A stretch of DNA of 64,000 nucleotides from Callorhinus ursinus (Eukaryota; Chordata; Mammalia; Carnivora; Otariidae), in contig NW_020312968.1 of assembly GCF_003265705.1 (NCBI RefSeq), forward strand, positions 5,416,349 through 5,480,348, written 5' to 3'. Of this stretch, positions 35,111-46,345 are shown piece after piece. The position numbers were made by a program, and so were the translations under genes. Numbering within the stretch: the stretch's first letter is position 1; every line of letters begins with the position of its first letter. Under the pieces are notes generated by a model. It searched no databases. It was given only the letters and a program-made list of their open reading frames with translations, and was not told where the DNA came from.

Positions 35111-36693
35111 TCAATGAAGTAAAATCAATCTAATTTACTCACCCAACCTTATTAAAATGATCACAAATGTTTTATTTCTGAAAAAAGTCTACTTTTTTTC
35201 CATCAACTTGTATTTGTGCCTTGCTTACTTAATTACTGTATTATATAGCAGAGTGGGTTATAATGAGGAATTAAATCCTCTAGGTAAGAGTAAAAAATGA
35301 TGTATTATTGGCTCATGAACCACCCAGATGTCCATTCAAAAGTAAAGTCATACATGCAAATCAAACACAAATAACCTGGGGAAGATCCCATAGGGATGCA
35401 TATACAATAACCCCCCAAAATAGTCAAGGAGTAACAAAAAATAAAAGTTGATACCAGATGAAGTTTCATTGATTGAAAGGGAGGACTAAACTAGCGTCTG
35501 TGATAACTGAGCTTTAAAACACTTGTCCCACTATCAACATCAAGAGAAAGGCTGCAGTGCTGTAGGATTTATTGTAGGTGAGAGGAAGGCATAACACGAC
35601 AGTGGGCCCCAAGTCATAGGCAGAGTCTTGTTCCTCTCAAGACCTGTCGCATAGATTGCTGTCTTTTTTTTGGGGTCGTTCTGCTTTCAACCTCTTCTGG
35701 AAGTCATCTGACTTTTACCTTGAGTGCTCTTTCTCATCGCAGAAGGACTCAAGAGAATGACATCATAAAATATTTGTGCTGGGAAATATCTTGGACATCC
35801 TTTAAATCCTCAATATATAGCTGGGGAAGTTGAAACTCAGAGAGTCTGGGTATCCTTCCAAGGTCATACTAATCCTTGGTGGCAGAACGGAATCATTTGA
35901 CTTGAAATTTAGCACCGCCCCCCCCTTTCCCCAAACACACACTTCTACTTAGAAGCAAAAGGTTCACTCTCTGAGAATTTCTGTGATCACACATTATTTA
36001 TAGTCTACCCAGACTACAAAATTTGCTGGGAAATGTGTCTTATTAGTAATATATTCTCCAGCCCTGCCAAATCTATACTTCTACTTTCTGTGCTGTAGCC
36101 ACTTTGCCTCCCCACACTCTGGCTTGCTAGGTCCTATTCCATATGGGATTCTTGGCTTTTTGGTCCTCGATTCATCAATCTTAACTCTCCTATTAGTCTT
36201 TTTGAGTATATCATTCTAGTAGGTTTTTGGTAGACATTTATAGAATAAGAGTATAGATGGATTTTATCCAAGATTTCAGTGGTAGTGGGACTGGTGCATA
36301 TTCACTCTAGATATTGGTAGAATGCTTTACTGAATAATCCTGGTAGTAAATACGTCTTGGAAGATTTCCAGTGGAAGTTTTTACTAGGAAAAGCCTCACA
36401 TTAGCCAAACCAACTGTGCTGTTTTGTAATGTTAAAATTCTATGGTGTAGAAGTGTAGTTTGGAATTTTCTATAAAATATTAAAATATGATTAATCATTC
36501 CTCAAAAATGTATTTATGGTATAACTAGTCAGAGGCATATGTAAATGGAGAAGTGATCAGATTATGTGGATCAGCTAATGGCTGTCAGTCTGTTCCTGTC
36601 TGTCCAGCTGGGAAAATCCAGTTAGGACCTTTGGGATCTGAGAAGCCAGTTATGCCCTGCAGGCTAACCAATCAGGAGAACAGAGAACTCGGA
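35111..36693. other. Unique sequence
   Basis: No repeat family or coding frame recognised; a C-run lies near 35917-35924. Confidence 0.5.
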
Positions 36694-36707
36694 GACAGTG
36701 AATTTCT

Positions 36708-36914
36708 TTCTTTCTTTCTTTTTTTAATATTTTATTTATTTATTTGAGAGAGAGAGACAGAGATAGCGAGAGAGAGCACAAGCGGGGAGGAGACGGAGAA
36801 GCAGGTTCCCCACTGGGCAGGGAGCCAGACTCCACTTGGGTTCAATCCCAGGACCTGGGATCATGACCTAAGCCGAAGGCAGATGCTCAACCGACTGAGC
36901 CACCCAGGCGCCCC
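36708..36914 (-). mobile_element. Can-SINE, antisense
   Basis: The left edge is a (TTTC)n/T-run matured from the A-tail. The body includes 'ggttcaatcccaggacctgg' and the head complement 'gagccacccaggcgccc'. TSDs GACAGTGAATTTCT (36694-36707) and GACAGTGAGTTCCT (36915-36928) differ at two bases. Confidence 0.95.
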
Positions 36915-36928
36915 GACAGTGAGTTCCT

Positions 36929-37832
36929 GATGTCTAACTCAGACCATCCCTCTAAACATGTTCCTCCAGCTGTGGGTTTTTGAATAAACTAAAGTGTTCT
37001 TAAAATTGGGGGACTTTTAGTACCTCTTAGCATAAACCAAGTTCATAACAAAGTGGAAATCCTTATTCTTTCTATCTTTGATGATGGTAAAACATAAGAT
37101 ACAAAACTAAAGATAATGGACAGATAAAAAGCAGATCGAAAATGTAAAAATGCTTCTAGAAAGGATATTTGGCTTAGTAAATCCAAGCCTTGAAGATTTT
37201 TCAGAAAGAATAGTTATGCGGGAAGGAAAGCCAGTAGTGAAGGCAGAAAAGTATCTTGACTCTGAAACAAACCTTGGACTTCTACTCCTGGTACTTCAGA
37301 CAACTCCCCCTAGAAAAGTTGGACAGATAGGTTGTTAAAAAATTGGTTTGAAGGCATTTGAGAGCTAACAGAGGAGTGAGGAAATATATAAAAGACAAAA
37401 CTCACACTCATTTTCTCGGGAGGGAGTTTGCTGATTCCAAACTAATTCCTCACCAAGAGTCTCACAATAAGAGCAGTGCTTTTGATAGCTTTATAAATAG
37501 GTTAAAAAGCCAAAAATTAGAAAGGACTACATTTTTGGGAAGGAAATAAGTTAAATTATTTGTTATTCACTATGTGGTCAGTTGCCATGCAAAGTGCATG
37601 TGTGTGCGTACACGCACACACCAAAAACAAATGGTGGCTTCAGTGCACCCCCACCCCATACCCTCCCACCTTTGTTGCCAAATGACTGATTGAAAATCCC
37701 ATAGCCATTTTCCAAACAATTGGCCCTCAGTAATTGTCTCCAAACCACTCTTAGGTCTCATGATTGAAGAACTGACTGTTTTTTAGTAGGACCAGAATAT
37801 GAATTGACCTGGAACCAGAATAATAATTGTTA
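36929..37832. other. Unique sequence
   Basis: Nothing recognised beyond a short alternating GT/AC tract at about 37597-37621. Confidence 0.5.
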
Positions 37833-37845
37833 TACTTGTTTTTAT

Positions 37846-38048
37846 TTTTTTATTTTTTTAAAGATTTTATTTATTTATTTGACAGAGAGAGACACAGCAA
37901 GAGAGGCAACACAAGCAGAGGGAGTGGGAGAGGGAGAAGCAGGCTTCCCACTGAGCAGGGAGCCCGATGTGGGGCTCGATCCCAGGACCCTGGGATCGTG
38001 ACCTGAGCCAAAGGCAGATGCTCAATGACTGAGCCACCCAGGCGCCCC
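37846..38048 (-). mobile_element. Can-SINE, antisense
   Basis: T-rich left edge, 'gggctcgatcccaggaccct' and a canonical head complement ending at 38048. Imperfect T-rich duplications (TACTTGTTTTTAT at 37833 and TACTTATTTGTTTTT at 38049) flank it. Confidence 0.94.
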
Positions 38049-38063
38049 TACTTATTTGTTTTT

Positions 38064-38749
38064 AAATGACTCATTTAAAAATGTAAGCAATGTTCTACTT
38101 CAGTTTTAAGTTATAGGAAATGAGATCCTTTTCTTGACTTTAGAAGCAAAACCTATTTGGATGATAAAAAACTTTCTTGAAAAACAACCAGTAGTCTTTT
38201 TTTTTACAGCTCAATGCTGTTAGTATCTAACAGGCCATTGGTGTTCAACATATACACACTGTATATTAAGAATAAAAATTAATTTTTCCCTTTTATTTAA
38301 AAATAAAATATAGGAAATTATCAGCATTTTAGAGTAAGCGATATGTAAATATTTGAGGCGTGGTATAAGAACATTATGTATTATTAAGACTTGAGTTTAC
38401 AAATCCATTTTTTTAATTGAAGATAATTTAGTTCATTTCTTGTGAGTTATTATCCTTAATTTGTCTTTTGTTTTTGTTTTTGTTTTTTTACTCCATCAGT
38501 TAAAATTTTTAGTGATTTTGTTTTCCTTCTTAGAGAATGAATTTTGCCAATTAGGAGAGCTATTCCTTTCTCTCTTCTAGTTGCAACCAATATTTGATTT
38601 TAGAAATTGTATATTTTAAAGATAAATTTTGCTTGGAGTTTGAAGAGTAGATCATTTATGTGAGAACTGACTCAGAAGCAGTGTGTACAGACTATACTTT
38701 GTTATGGGATGCTCATCTCATCATCCACTGTCATCCAAATGTAAACTGT
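38064..38749. other. Unique AT-rich sequence
   Basis: Nothing recognised. Confidence 0.5.
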
Positions 38750-39350
38750 CTTCCTCTGTGGACATTTCTGCTTGCCCTGTTACCCAACCTAGGAAGCTCT
38801 AGCCATTCTCTGCAACTCCTCTCCCAACCTCCAGTTCCAATCATTCAGTTATTATCAAGTCTTCATCTTCAGTATCCCTTTAATTTGTTTCCTATTACAG
38901 CAGCTCTTGTCTTACTACAGACCATCTGGACTATTTCAGAAATTTCTCTGTTAGATCTCAGTCTCTAGATACACCCTCTTTTATCTATCCTTTGCCAGTA
39001 ATCTTTCTGGTAAACAATCTGATCATGTTCTTTCCCTGTTTAAAGACTTTTACTGGATCCTTCTGGTCTACAAAATGGAGTAATCATTCTTTGGTTTGTC
39101 ATACAAGCTGTTAAGCATCTACCCTAATCTACAGCCATAGTCTACTCTGCTCCCTCCCACCCCCACTTCCAATGGACTGGAACCACACACTCCCAACAGT
39201 CCATGCTCATCAGTAATCAGAATCTTTGTATCTGATATCCCCTCTAGCATGAACATTGCTCCCTTTTTCTCTGCCTGGCCATTCTTACTTAGCCTCATTA
39301 CCCATGTCAAATATCAGTACCTCTGGAAAGCTTCCCTTTGCTCTCAGTAA
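38750..39350 (+). repeat. L2 LINE fragment
   Basis: Text such as 'ctgatcatgttctttccctg', 'tttaaagacttttactggat' and 'ctctgcctggccattcttac' follows the 3' part of L2. The coding frame is decayed; the 102-codon frame at 38660-38968 is in this area and is not a real gene. Confidence 0.7.
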
Positions 39351-40213
39351 TGAAGCATTGTACAATGAGAGGGGTACAATGAGAGGCCTACATGGTTGAT
39401 CTTAGGAAGGAGTTTGGGGGTCTTGGAAATTGATTGTGGGGGAGAGAAAAAATTTTGCTGATATCTGTTGGAAAATATTGAGACTGCCTGTCACAGGGAG
39501 ATTGATTTTAAAGGTATTTTGAAATTTATTAACTATTAACTTCTCAAGATGTTGTGTCTTCAGATTCAAAATCAAAGTCTACTTCAACTATGTATCCTTT
39601 TACTACTAAGGCCCAATACATAACAGGGGCTCAATATATATGGATAAATAAATAATTAAATAGATGTCCTAAGTAATTATCCAATTATTTTACTAGAATT
39701 CCAACTGAAGTATTAGAATTCCAGCTGAAATCACTGAAATTCTTTTGACTTTCCCACCTGAACATAGTTCCTGATTTTAGTCAGAATTGAATATCCTTTT
39801 CAAATGATTATCCATATAATATTTGAATACATGTGGTCCTTCCATATGAGTTCTGTCCCAATGTTATAGTAAGTCTCAGCACTTCTATTCAAAGAAGATA
39901 TACTCTATTAGGCACTAGAGAAAAAAAAATAAGTACTTTACTAAAGATTTCATAGGGGAGAAAGACAATAGGGGTTACATTATTCAACTCATAATGTTTT
40001 ATCTTCCCAACATTAGAAAATTTCCATACAACATCATTTTAGGTCTCTCCTCTTACTCAAAAGACACCAAACTTGTGTTTCTTTCTAACCTCACCCCCAC
40101 TTGTGTCTATTCAGCCTCCAGTCCTGATATCAACTATTCCATTCTAAGTCCTTCCAGATCTCACCGTTTCTTATTCAGGGCAAATTAACTGCCTCAAATT
40201 CTTCAATTTTACC
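39351..40213. other. Unique sequence with small direct repeats
   Basis: A 13-base repeat 'gtacaatgagagg' occurs twice near 39360-39388, and 'tagaattcca' occurs twice near 39694-39725. A short L2/MIR-like tail may lie at about 39598-39660. No gene. Confidence 0.45.
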
Positions 40214-40303
40214 TTCACAATCAACCAGTTAATACTATTTTCCACAATGCATTTTGTATTCACATTCAACTAATTAATATTATTTTCCACAATGTACAAT
40301 ATA
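40214..40303 (+). repeat. Imperfect 45-bp tandem duplication
   Basis: The unit at 40214-40258 ('ttcacaatcaaccagttaat' start) recurs at 40259-40303 ('ttcacattcaactaattaat' start), sharing 'attttccacaatg'. Several substitutions separate the copies, so it is older than the one at 21.6 kb. Confidence 0.85.
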
Positions 40304-40683
40304 TGGATTGTTTTTAACTAAAAATCCTTCTCTAGATATAAGGATCTATTTGTTAGAAACAGATTGAGGATGTGTAATTTTTTTCTCCAGTAGGTTTTTT
40401 TCTTCCTGCCATACATAGTACAGAGACTTAAAAAACTTTTTAAAATTCTAGTTTAAATGTGACCAAAGAACCAAGTATTTGGTTAACCCCCTTCTAAACT
40501 CTGAAACTGCTAAAGTTTGAAGAAGTATATAGGTACTATAAATATTAGAAAGTTCATGTTTCTCAATTCATTCTAGGAAGGTCACATCTAAGCTAACTTA
40601 ATGAAACAGAGAAAAGACGTAAACCTTAGTTTTTGCATGTTTTCAACAATTTTCTCCAAAAAAAAAAAAAAACCCGATGTCTC

Positions 40684-43600
40684 TTCTTCTCTAGTGCCCA
40701 TGGAACATTCTCCAGAATTGATCACATCCTAGGTCACAAATCAGGTCTCAACCGGTACCAAAAGATTGGGATCATTCCCTGCATATTTTCAGACCACAAT
40801 GCTTTGAAACTAGAAGTCAATCACAAGAGGAAAGTCGGAAAGAACTCAAATACATGGAGGCTAAAGAGCATCCTACTAAAGAATGAATGGGTCAACCAGG
40901 AAATTAAAGAAGAGTTTAAAAAATTCATGGAAACCAATGAAAATGAAAACACAACTGTTCAAAATCTTTGGGATACAGCAAAGGCAGTCCTAAGAGGAAA
41001 GTATATAGCAATACAAGCCTTTCTCAGGAAACAAGAAAGGTCTCAAATACACAATCTAACCCTACACCTAAAGGAGCTGGAGAAAGAACACCATATAAAG
41101 CCTAAACCCAGCAGGAGAAGAGAAATAATAAAGAACAAAGCAGAAATCAATGAAATAGAAACCAAAAGATCAGTAGAACAAATCAACGAAACTAGGAGCT
41201 GGTTCTTTGAAAGAATTAACAAGATTGATAAACCCCTGGCCAGACTGATCAAAAAGAAAAGAGAAATGACCCAAATCAACAAAATCATGAATGAAAGAGG
41301 AGAGATCACCACCAACACCAAAGAAATACAAACAATTATAAGAACATATTACGAGCAACTCTATGCCAGCAAATTAGATAACCTGGAAGAAATGGGTGGA
41401 TTCCTAGAGATGTATCAACTACCAAAACTGAACCAGGAAGAAATAGAAAACCTGAACAGACCTATAACCACTAAGGAAATTGAAGCAGTCATCAAAAATC
41501 TCCCAAGAAACAAAAGCCCAGGGCCAGATGGCTTCCCAGGGGAATTCTATCAGACATTTAAAGAAAATTAATACCTATTCTCCTGAAACTGTTCCAAAAA
41601 ATAGAAATGGAAAGAAAACTTCCAAATTCATTTTATGAGGCCACCATTACCTTGATCCCAAAACCAGACAAAGATCCCATCAAAAAGGAGAATTACAGAC
41701 CAATATCCTTGATGAACATGGATGCAAAAATTCTCACCAAAATACTAGCCAATAGGATCCAACAGTACATTAAAAGGATTATTCACCACGACTAAGTGGG
41801 ATTTATTCCTGGGCTGCAAGGCTGGTTCAACATCCGCAAATCAATCAACGTGATACAATACATTAACAAAAGAAAGAACAAGAATCATATGATCCTCTCA
41901 GTAGATGCAGAAAAAGCATTTGGCAAAGTACAGCATCCTTTCTTGATCAAAACTCTTCAGAGTATAGGGATAGAGGGTACATACCTCAATATCATAAAAG
42001 CCATCTATGAAAAACATACAGCAAATATCATTCTCAATGGGGAAAAGCTGAGAGCTTTTCCCCCAAGGTCAGGAACGCGGCAGGGATGTCCACTCTCACC
42101 ACTGCTATTCAACATAGTATTAGAAGTCCTAGCCACAGCAATCAGACAACAAAAAGAAATCAAAGGCATCCAAATCGGCAAAGAGGAAGTCAAACTCTCA
42201 CTCTTTGCAGATGATATGATACTTTATGTGGAAAACCCAAAAGACTCCACCCCAAAACTGCTAGAACTCATACAGGAATTCAGTCAAGTAGCAGGCTATA
42301 AAATCAATGCACAGAAATCAGTGGCATTCCTATACACCAACAACAAGACAGAAGAGAGACAAATCAAGGAGTCGATCCCATTCACAATGGCACCCAAAAC
42401 CATTAGATACCTAGGAATAAATTTAACTAAAGAGGCAAAGGATCTGTACTCAGAAAACTATAAAATACTCAGGAAAGAAATTGAAGAAGACACAAAGAAA
42501 TGGAAAAACGTTCCATGCTCATGGATTGGAAGAACCAACATTGTGAAGATGTCAATGCTACCTAGAGCAATCTACACATTCAATGCAATCCCCATCAAAA
42601 TACCATCCACTTTTTTCAAAGAAATGGAACAAATAATCCTAAAATTTGTATGGAACCAGAAGAGACCCCGAATAGCCAGAGGAATATTGAAAAAGAAAAG
42701 CAAAGCTGGCAGCATCACAATTCCGGACTTCCAGCTCTATTACAAAGCTGTCATCCTCAAGACAGTATGGTACTGGCACAAAAACAGACACATAGATCAA
42801 TGGAGCAGAATCGAGAGCCCAGAAATGGACCCTCAACTCTATGGTCAACTCATCTTTGACAAAGCAGGAAAGAATGTCCAGTGGAAAAAAGACAGTCACT
42901 TCAACAAATGGTGTTGGGAAAATTGGACAGCCACATGCAGAAGAATGAGACCGGACCATTTCCTTACACCACACACAAAAATAGACTCCAAATGGTTGAA
43001 AGACCTAAATGTGAGACAGGAGTCCATCCAAATCCTAAAGGAGAACACAGGTAGCAACCTCTTCGACCTCAGCTGCAGCAACTTCTTCCTAGAAACATCA
43101 CCAAAGGCACAGGAAGCCAGGGCAAAAATGAACTATTGGGATTTCATCAAGATAAAAAGCTTTTGCACAGCAAAAGAAACAGTCCACAAAACCAAAAGAC
43201 AACCGACAAAGTGGGAGAAAATATTTGCAAATGACATATCAGATAAAGGGCTAATATCCAAAATCTATAAAGAAATTATCAAACTCAACACCCAAAGAAC
43301 AAATAATCCAATCAAGAAATGGGCAGAAGACATGAACAGACATTTTTCCAAAGAAGACATCCAAATGGCCAACAGGCACATGAAAAAGTGCTCAACATTG
43401 CTCGGCATCAGGGAAATCCAAATCAAAACCTCAATGAGATACCACCTCACACCAGTCAGAATGGCTAAAATTAACAAGTCAGGGAACGACAGACGTTGGC
43501 AGGGATGTGGAGAAAGGGGAACCCTCCTACACTGTTGGTGGGAATGCAAGCTGGTGCAACCCCTCTGGAAAACAGTATGGAGGTTCCTCAAACAGTTGAA

Positions 43601-43925
43601 ATTAGAGCTACCATTCGATCCAGCAATTGCACTACTGGGTATTTACCCCAAAGATACAAATGTAGGGACCCGAAGGGGTACGTGCACCCCAATGTTTATA
43701 GCAGCAATGTCCACAATAGCCAAACTGTGGAAAGAGCCAAGATGTCCATCGACGGATGAATGGATAAAGAAGATGTGGTATATATACACAATGGAATATT
43801 ATGCAGCCATCAAAAGGAATGAGATCTTGCCATTTGCAACGACGTGGATGGAACTGGAGGGAGTTATGCTGAGTGAAATAAGTCAATCAGAGAAAGACAT
43901 GTATCCTATGACCTCACTGATATAA
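40684..43925 (+). pseudogene. L1 ORF2 remnant: one frameshift, one stop
   Basis: ORF2 encodes the endonuclease/reverse transcriptase of L1. Only the endonuclease C-terminus remains ([11 protein letters not shown], then FSDHNAL, holding catalytic-type Asp and His). The frame is open to 41571, where loss of one base shifts it. It resumes by 41607 and meets a TAA at 41793-41795 in place of a Gln codon. It is then open to TAA 43923-43925 (709 codons). Seen in that last part: motif [10 protein letters not shown], where the family has [16 protein letters not shown]; the catalytic LFADD (residues 136-140); and a C-terminal Cys/His motif near 43499-43549. Defective, but few lesions. Confidence 0.95.
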
Positions 43926-43940
43926 GGAATTCTTAATCTC

Positions 43941-44350
43941 AGGAACAAACTGAGGGTTGCTGGAGTGGTTGGGGGTGGGAGGGATGGGGTGGCTGGGTGA
44001 TGGACATTGGGGAGGGTATGTGCTATGGTGAGCGCTGTGAATTGTGCAAGACTGTTGAATCACAGATCTGAAACAAATAACGCAACATAGTTTAAGAAAA
44101 AAGAAAAAGAAGAAGATAGCAGGAGAGGAAGAATGAAGGGGAGTAAGTCAGAGGGGGAGACAAACCAGGAGAGATGATGGACTCTGAAAAACAAACTGAG
44201 GTTTCTGGAGGGGAGGAGGGTGGTGGGATGGGTTAGCCTGGTGATGGGTATTGAGGAGGGCACATTCTGCATGGAGCACTCGGTGTTATGAACAAACAAT
44301 GAATCATGGAACAGTACACCAAAACATATTATGTAATATATGGTGTTAAC
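43941..44350 (+). repeat. L1 3' UTR with duplicated G-rich modules
   Basis: Two homologous modules, each opening with 'aacaaactgagg', lie at about 43945-44090 and 44193-44340. Both have G-rich runs, a 'ggtgatgg..attg.ggaggg' block, and a 'tgaatca' block. A purine-rich linker (44093-44180) separates them. The G-runs could form quadruplexes, as is known for L1 3' UTRs of other mammals. Confidence 0.85.
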
Positions 44351-44386
44351 ATAACATTAAAAAAATTAAAAAAAACCTGATGTCTC

Positions 44387-45165
44387 AATTGGAGAATTGT
44401 CATGAGAAGCAAAAAATCTTGTCAGTGATTGAATACGTATCTTTGAGAAGTAACTCTAAGGACTGTTCTTAATGGAACTAGATTAATGTATTATATACAG
44501 TCATAAAGATTTCCTTGTATATGCTTTTTGAAAGCCTTTCATTATTTTTCTTTTCTAAGGAAGAGTATTTTATAAGTGCCCATTGGAGTTAGGCAAATTG
44601 GACTGAAGTGTGGTTAACTTGGAAGAAATCACAATGATTCTAATTCAGTTCTAAACCACATTTGAAGTAGATCTATGGGCTTTCTATTTGAATTTAGACT
44701 CCTCAGTGACCAATTCCAGCCAAAGATAACATCTTTTTTCCCCTTCATCGCTATAGGGTAAATTTCCATGATAATAGCAATTCTCTGTTCTTAGAAGGTG
44801 TGAACTGGACCAGCTTGCTCACCACTTAGAAAGTGCCCAATTGTGAGACTATCCACAAACCACAGCCCACCTCCATCCCTAACTCTGAGCATTTTGACAA
44901 TGATTCAGCATTAATAAAGAAAATCATTTTAAGTCACTGTCAGCATATGTATTGGGGAACGATTTTACTATATCAGTGATTTACAATTCTGATATAGTCA
45001 GTGTGTTGTCTTTTATTTTTATGGAGAACTAATAAAAATGGCTTTAATACTGTGTATCTCAGTACAGGATTTTATCTCTCTGGACTGTCATTTTCCCTGT
45101 AGTAATACCTGCTTTTCATCTTTTTTTCCCCCCATCAGGTTTTAAAATTTGGTTAGTAATATACC
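44387..45165. other. Unique sequence
   Basis: No recognised gene or repeat. Confidence 0.5.
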
Positions 45166-45180
45166 AAGAAAATTAAGGTA

Positions 45181-45346
45181 GGGGTGCCTGGGTGGCTCAG
45201 TCAGTTAAGCATCTGACTCTTGATTTAGGCTCAGGTCATGATCTCAGGGTTGTGAGATCAAGCCCCCCCATCGGGCCCTGTGCTAGGTGTGGAACCTGCT
45301 TAGGAGGCTCCCTCTCCCTCTGCCCCTCCCCGACCTCTAAAAAAAA
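45181..45346 (+). mobile_element. Can-SINE, older subfamily, sense
   Basis: The body reads 'catctgactcttgatttagg' and 'agggttgtgagatcaagccc', different from the majority type. The CT tail is short and lacks (AAATAA)n. Duplications AAGAAAATTAAGGTA (before 45181) and AAGAAGAATTAAGGTA (after 45346) differ by one inserted base. Confidence 0.92.
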
Positions 45347-45514
45347 AGAAGAATTAAGGTAGATCAATAGGCCAATTGATAATCTTACTGATACATATTT
45401 ATATATAAATATATCAATATATTGATACATATGTGTACGTGGTATTGTGTTTCAATGATTATCCTGTTTCCAACCTCCTTATCCGGCGTAAGAAAGGAAT
45501 AAGGAAAAGAAAGC

Positions 45515-45650
45515 TTGCATTGATAACTTTCTACCTGCCAACCACTGTGTTAAATACTTTTATATAGATCATTTAATTTTGTGAAAGAAAATGTATTTTT
45601 ACCTTTTGTTTTACAGATGAAGAAAAAAATACCAACATAGATTAATTCAA
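45515..45650 (+). repeat. MIR SINE fragment
   Basis: 'tgccaaccactgtgttaaat', 'acttttatatagatcattta' and 'ttgttttacagatgaagaaa' are MIR core sequence. Confidence 0.75.
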
Positions 45651-45941
45651 TCAAGGTGATAGAAATACCAAAAAATTTTAAAGTGCATGCATTTTCTACT
45701 TGGCCATGAAAAACTGTTTACACATATAAGCTTTTTCCTTCATAAAGCATTGCCTGCAGATGTCTTGCTTTTATATCCCATCCAATCTATTATACACTCT
45801 ACAGAAAAAGTGGGAGAGAGTCCATTTCTCAGGATCTACTCTGTGCCTGTCGTGATCCTGAAACCCTTAATATATAATTACTTAGGCAAATGCACACTGG
45901 TCACCTGTTGTGTGGTCAGGCATTATGTTGGTCATTTTGTT

Positions 45942-46143
45942 TTTGTTATTGAGAGAGAGAGAGAGAGAGAGCGTGAGCAGGGGTGGGGGAGGGGCAGAGG
46001 GAGAGGGAGAGAGAGAATCTTAAGTAGGCTCCATGCACAGCGTGGAGCCCGACATGCCACTTGATCTCAAGACCCTGAGATCATGACCTGATCATGAAAT
46101 CAGCAGCCAGATGCTCAGCCTACTGAGCCACCCAGGCACCTCC
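45942..46143 (-). mobile_element. Can-SINE, older subfamily, antisense
   Basis: (GA)n tract, 'cacttgatctcaagaccctg' and 'cctgatcatgaaatcagcag' indicate the older body type. A perfect 18-bp TSD, TATGTTGGTCATTTTGTT, lies at 45924-45941 and 46144-46161. Confidence 0.96.
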
Positions 46144-46164
46144 TATGTTGGTCATTTTGTTATC

Positions 46165-46345
46165 AACCTGTGTCATATCACTCAATCCTCAGACAGCTTC
46201 AAGACAGGCATTGGTCTAACCATTATAAAGGTGAGGAAACTGACCAGAGAAGTGAATTAACTAACAGGATTTTATTGTGTTAGTAAGTAGCAATACCTGA
46301 ATTCACACTTAGATGTTCATGCCTACTGTAGTTCCTGTTCTTTCT
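46165..46345 (+). repeat. MIR SINE fragment
   Basis: 'cactcaatcctcagacagct', 'aaaggtgaggaaactgacca' and 'gttagtaagtagcaatacct' match MIR in order. The SINE immediately left is inserted at its edge. Confidence 0.75.

Larger units (their letters stand above)
40684..44369 (+). mobile_element. Young L1, sense, 5'-truncated, 3.7 kb
   Basis: A single insertion bounded by 17-bp TSDs, AAAAAACCCGATGTCTC (40667-40683) and AAAAAACCTGATGTCTC (44370-44386), with one mismatch. It enters at the C-terminal end of the endonuclease domain, carries the rest of ORF2, a 3' UTR made of two related G-rich modules around a purine-rich linker, and an A-tail. The 5' UTR, ORF1 and most of the endonuclease are absent, so it cannot retrotranspose on its own. 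It is the best preserved L1 in the window. Confidence 0.97.
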
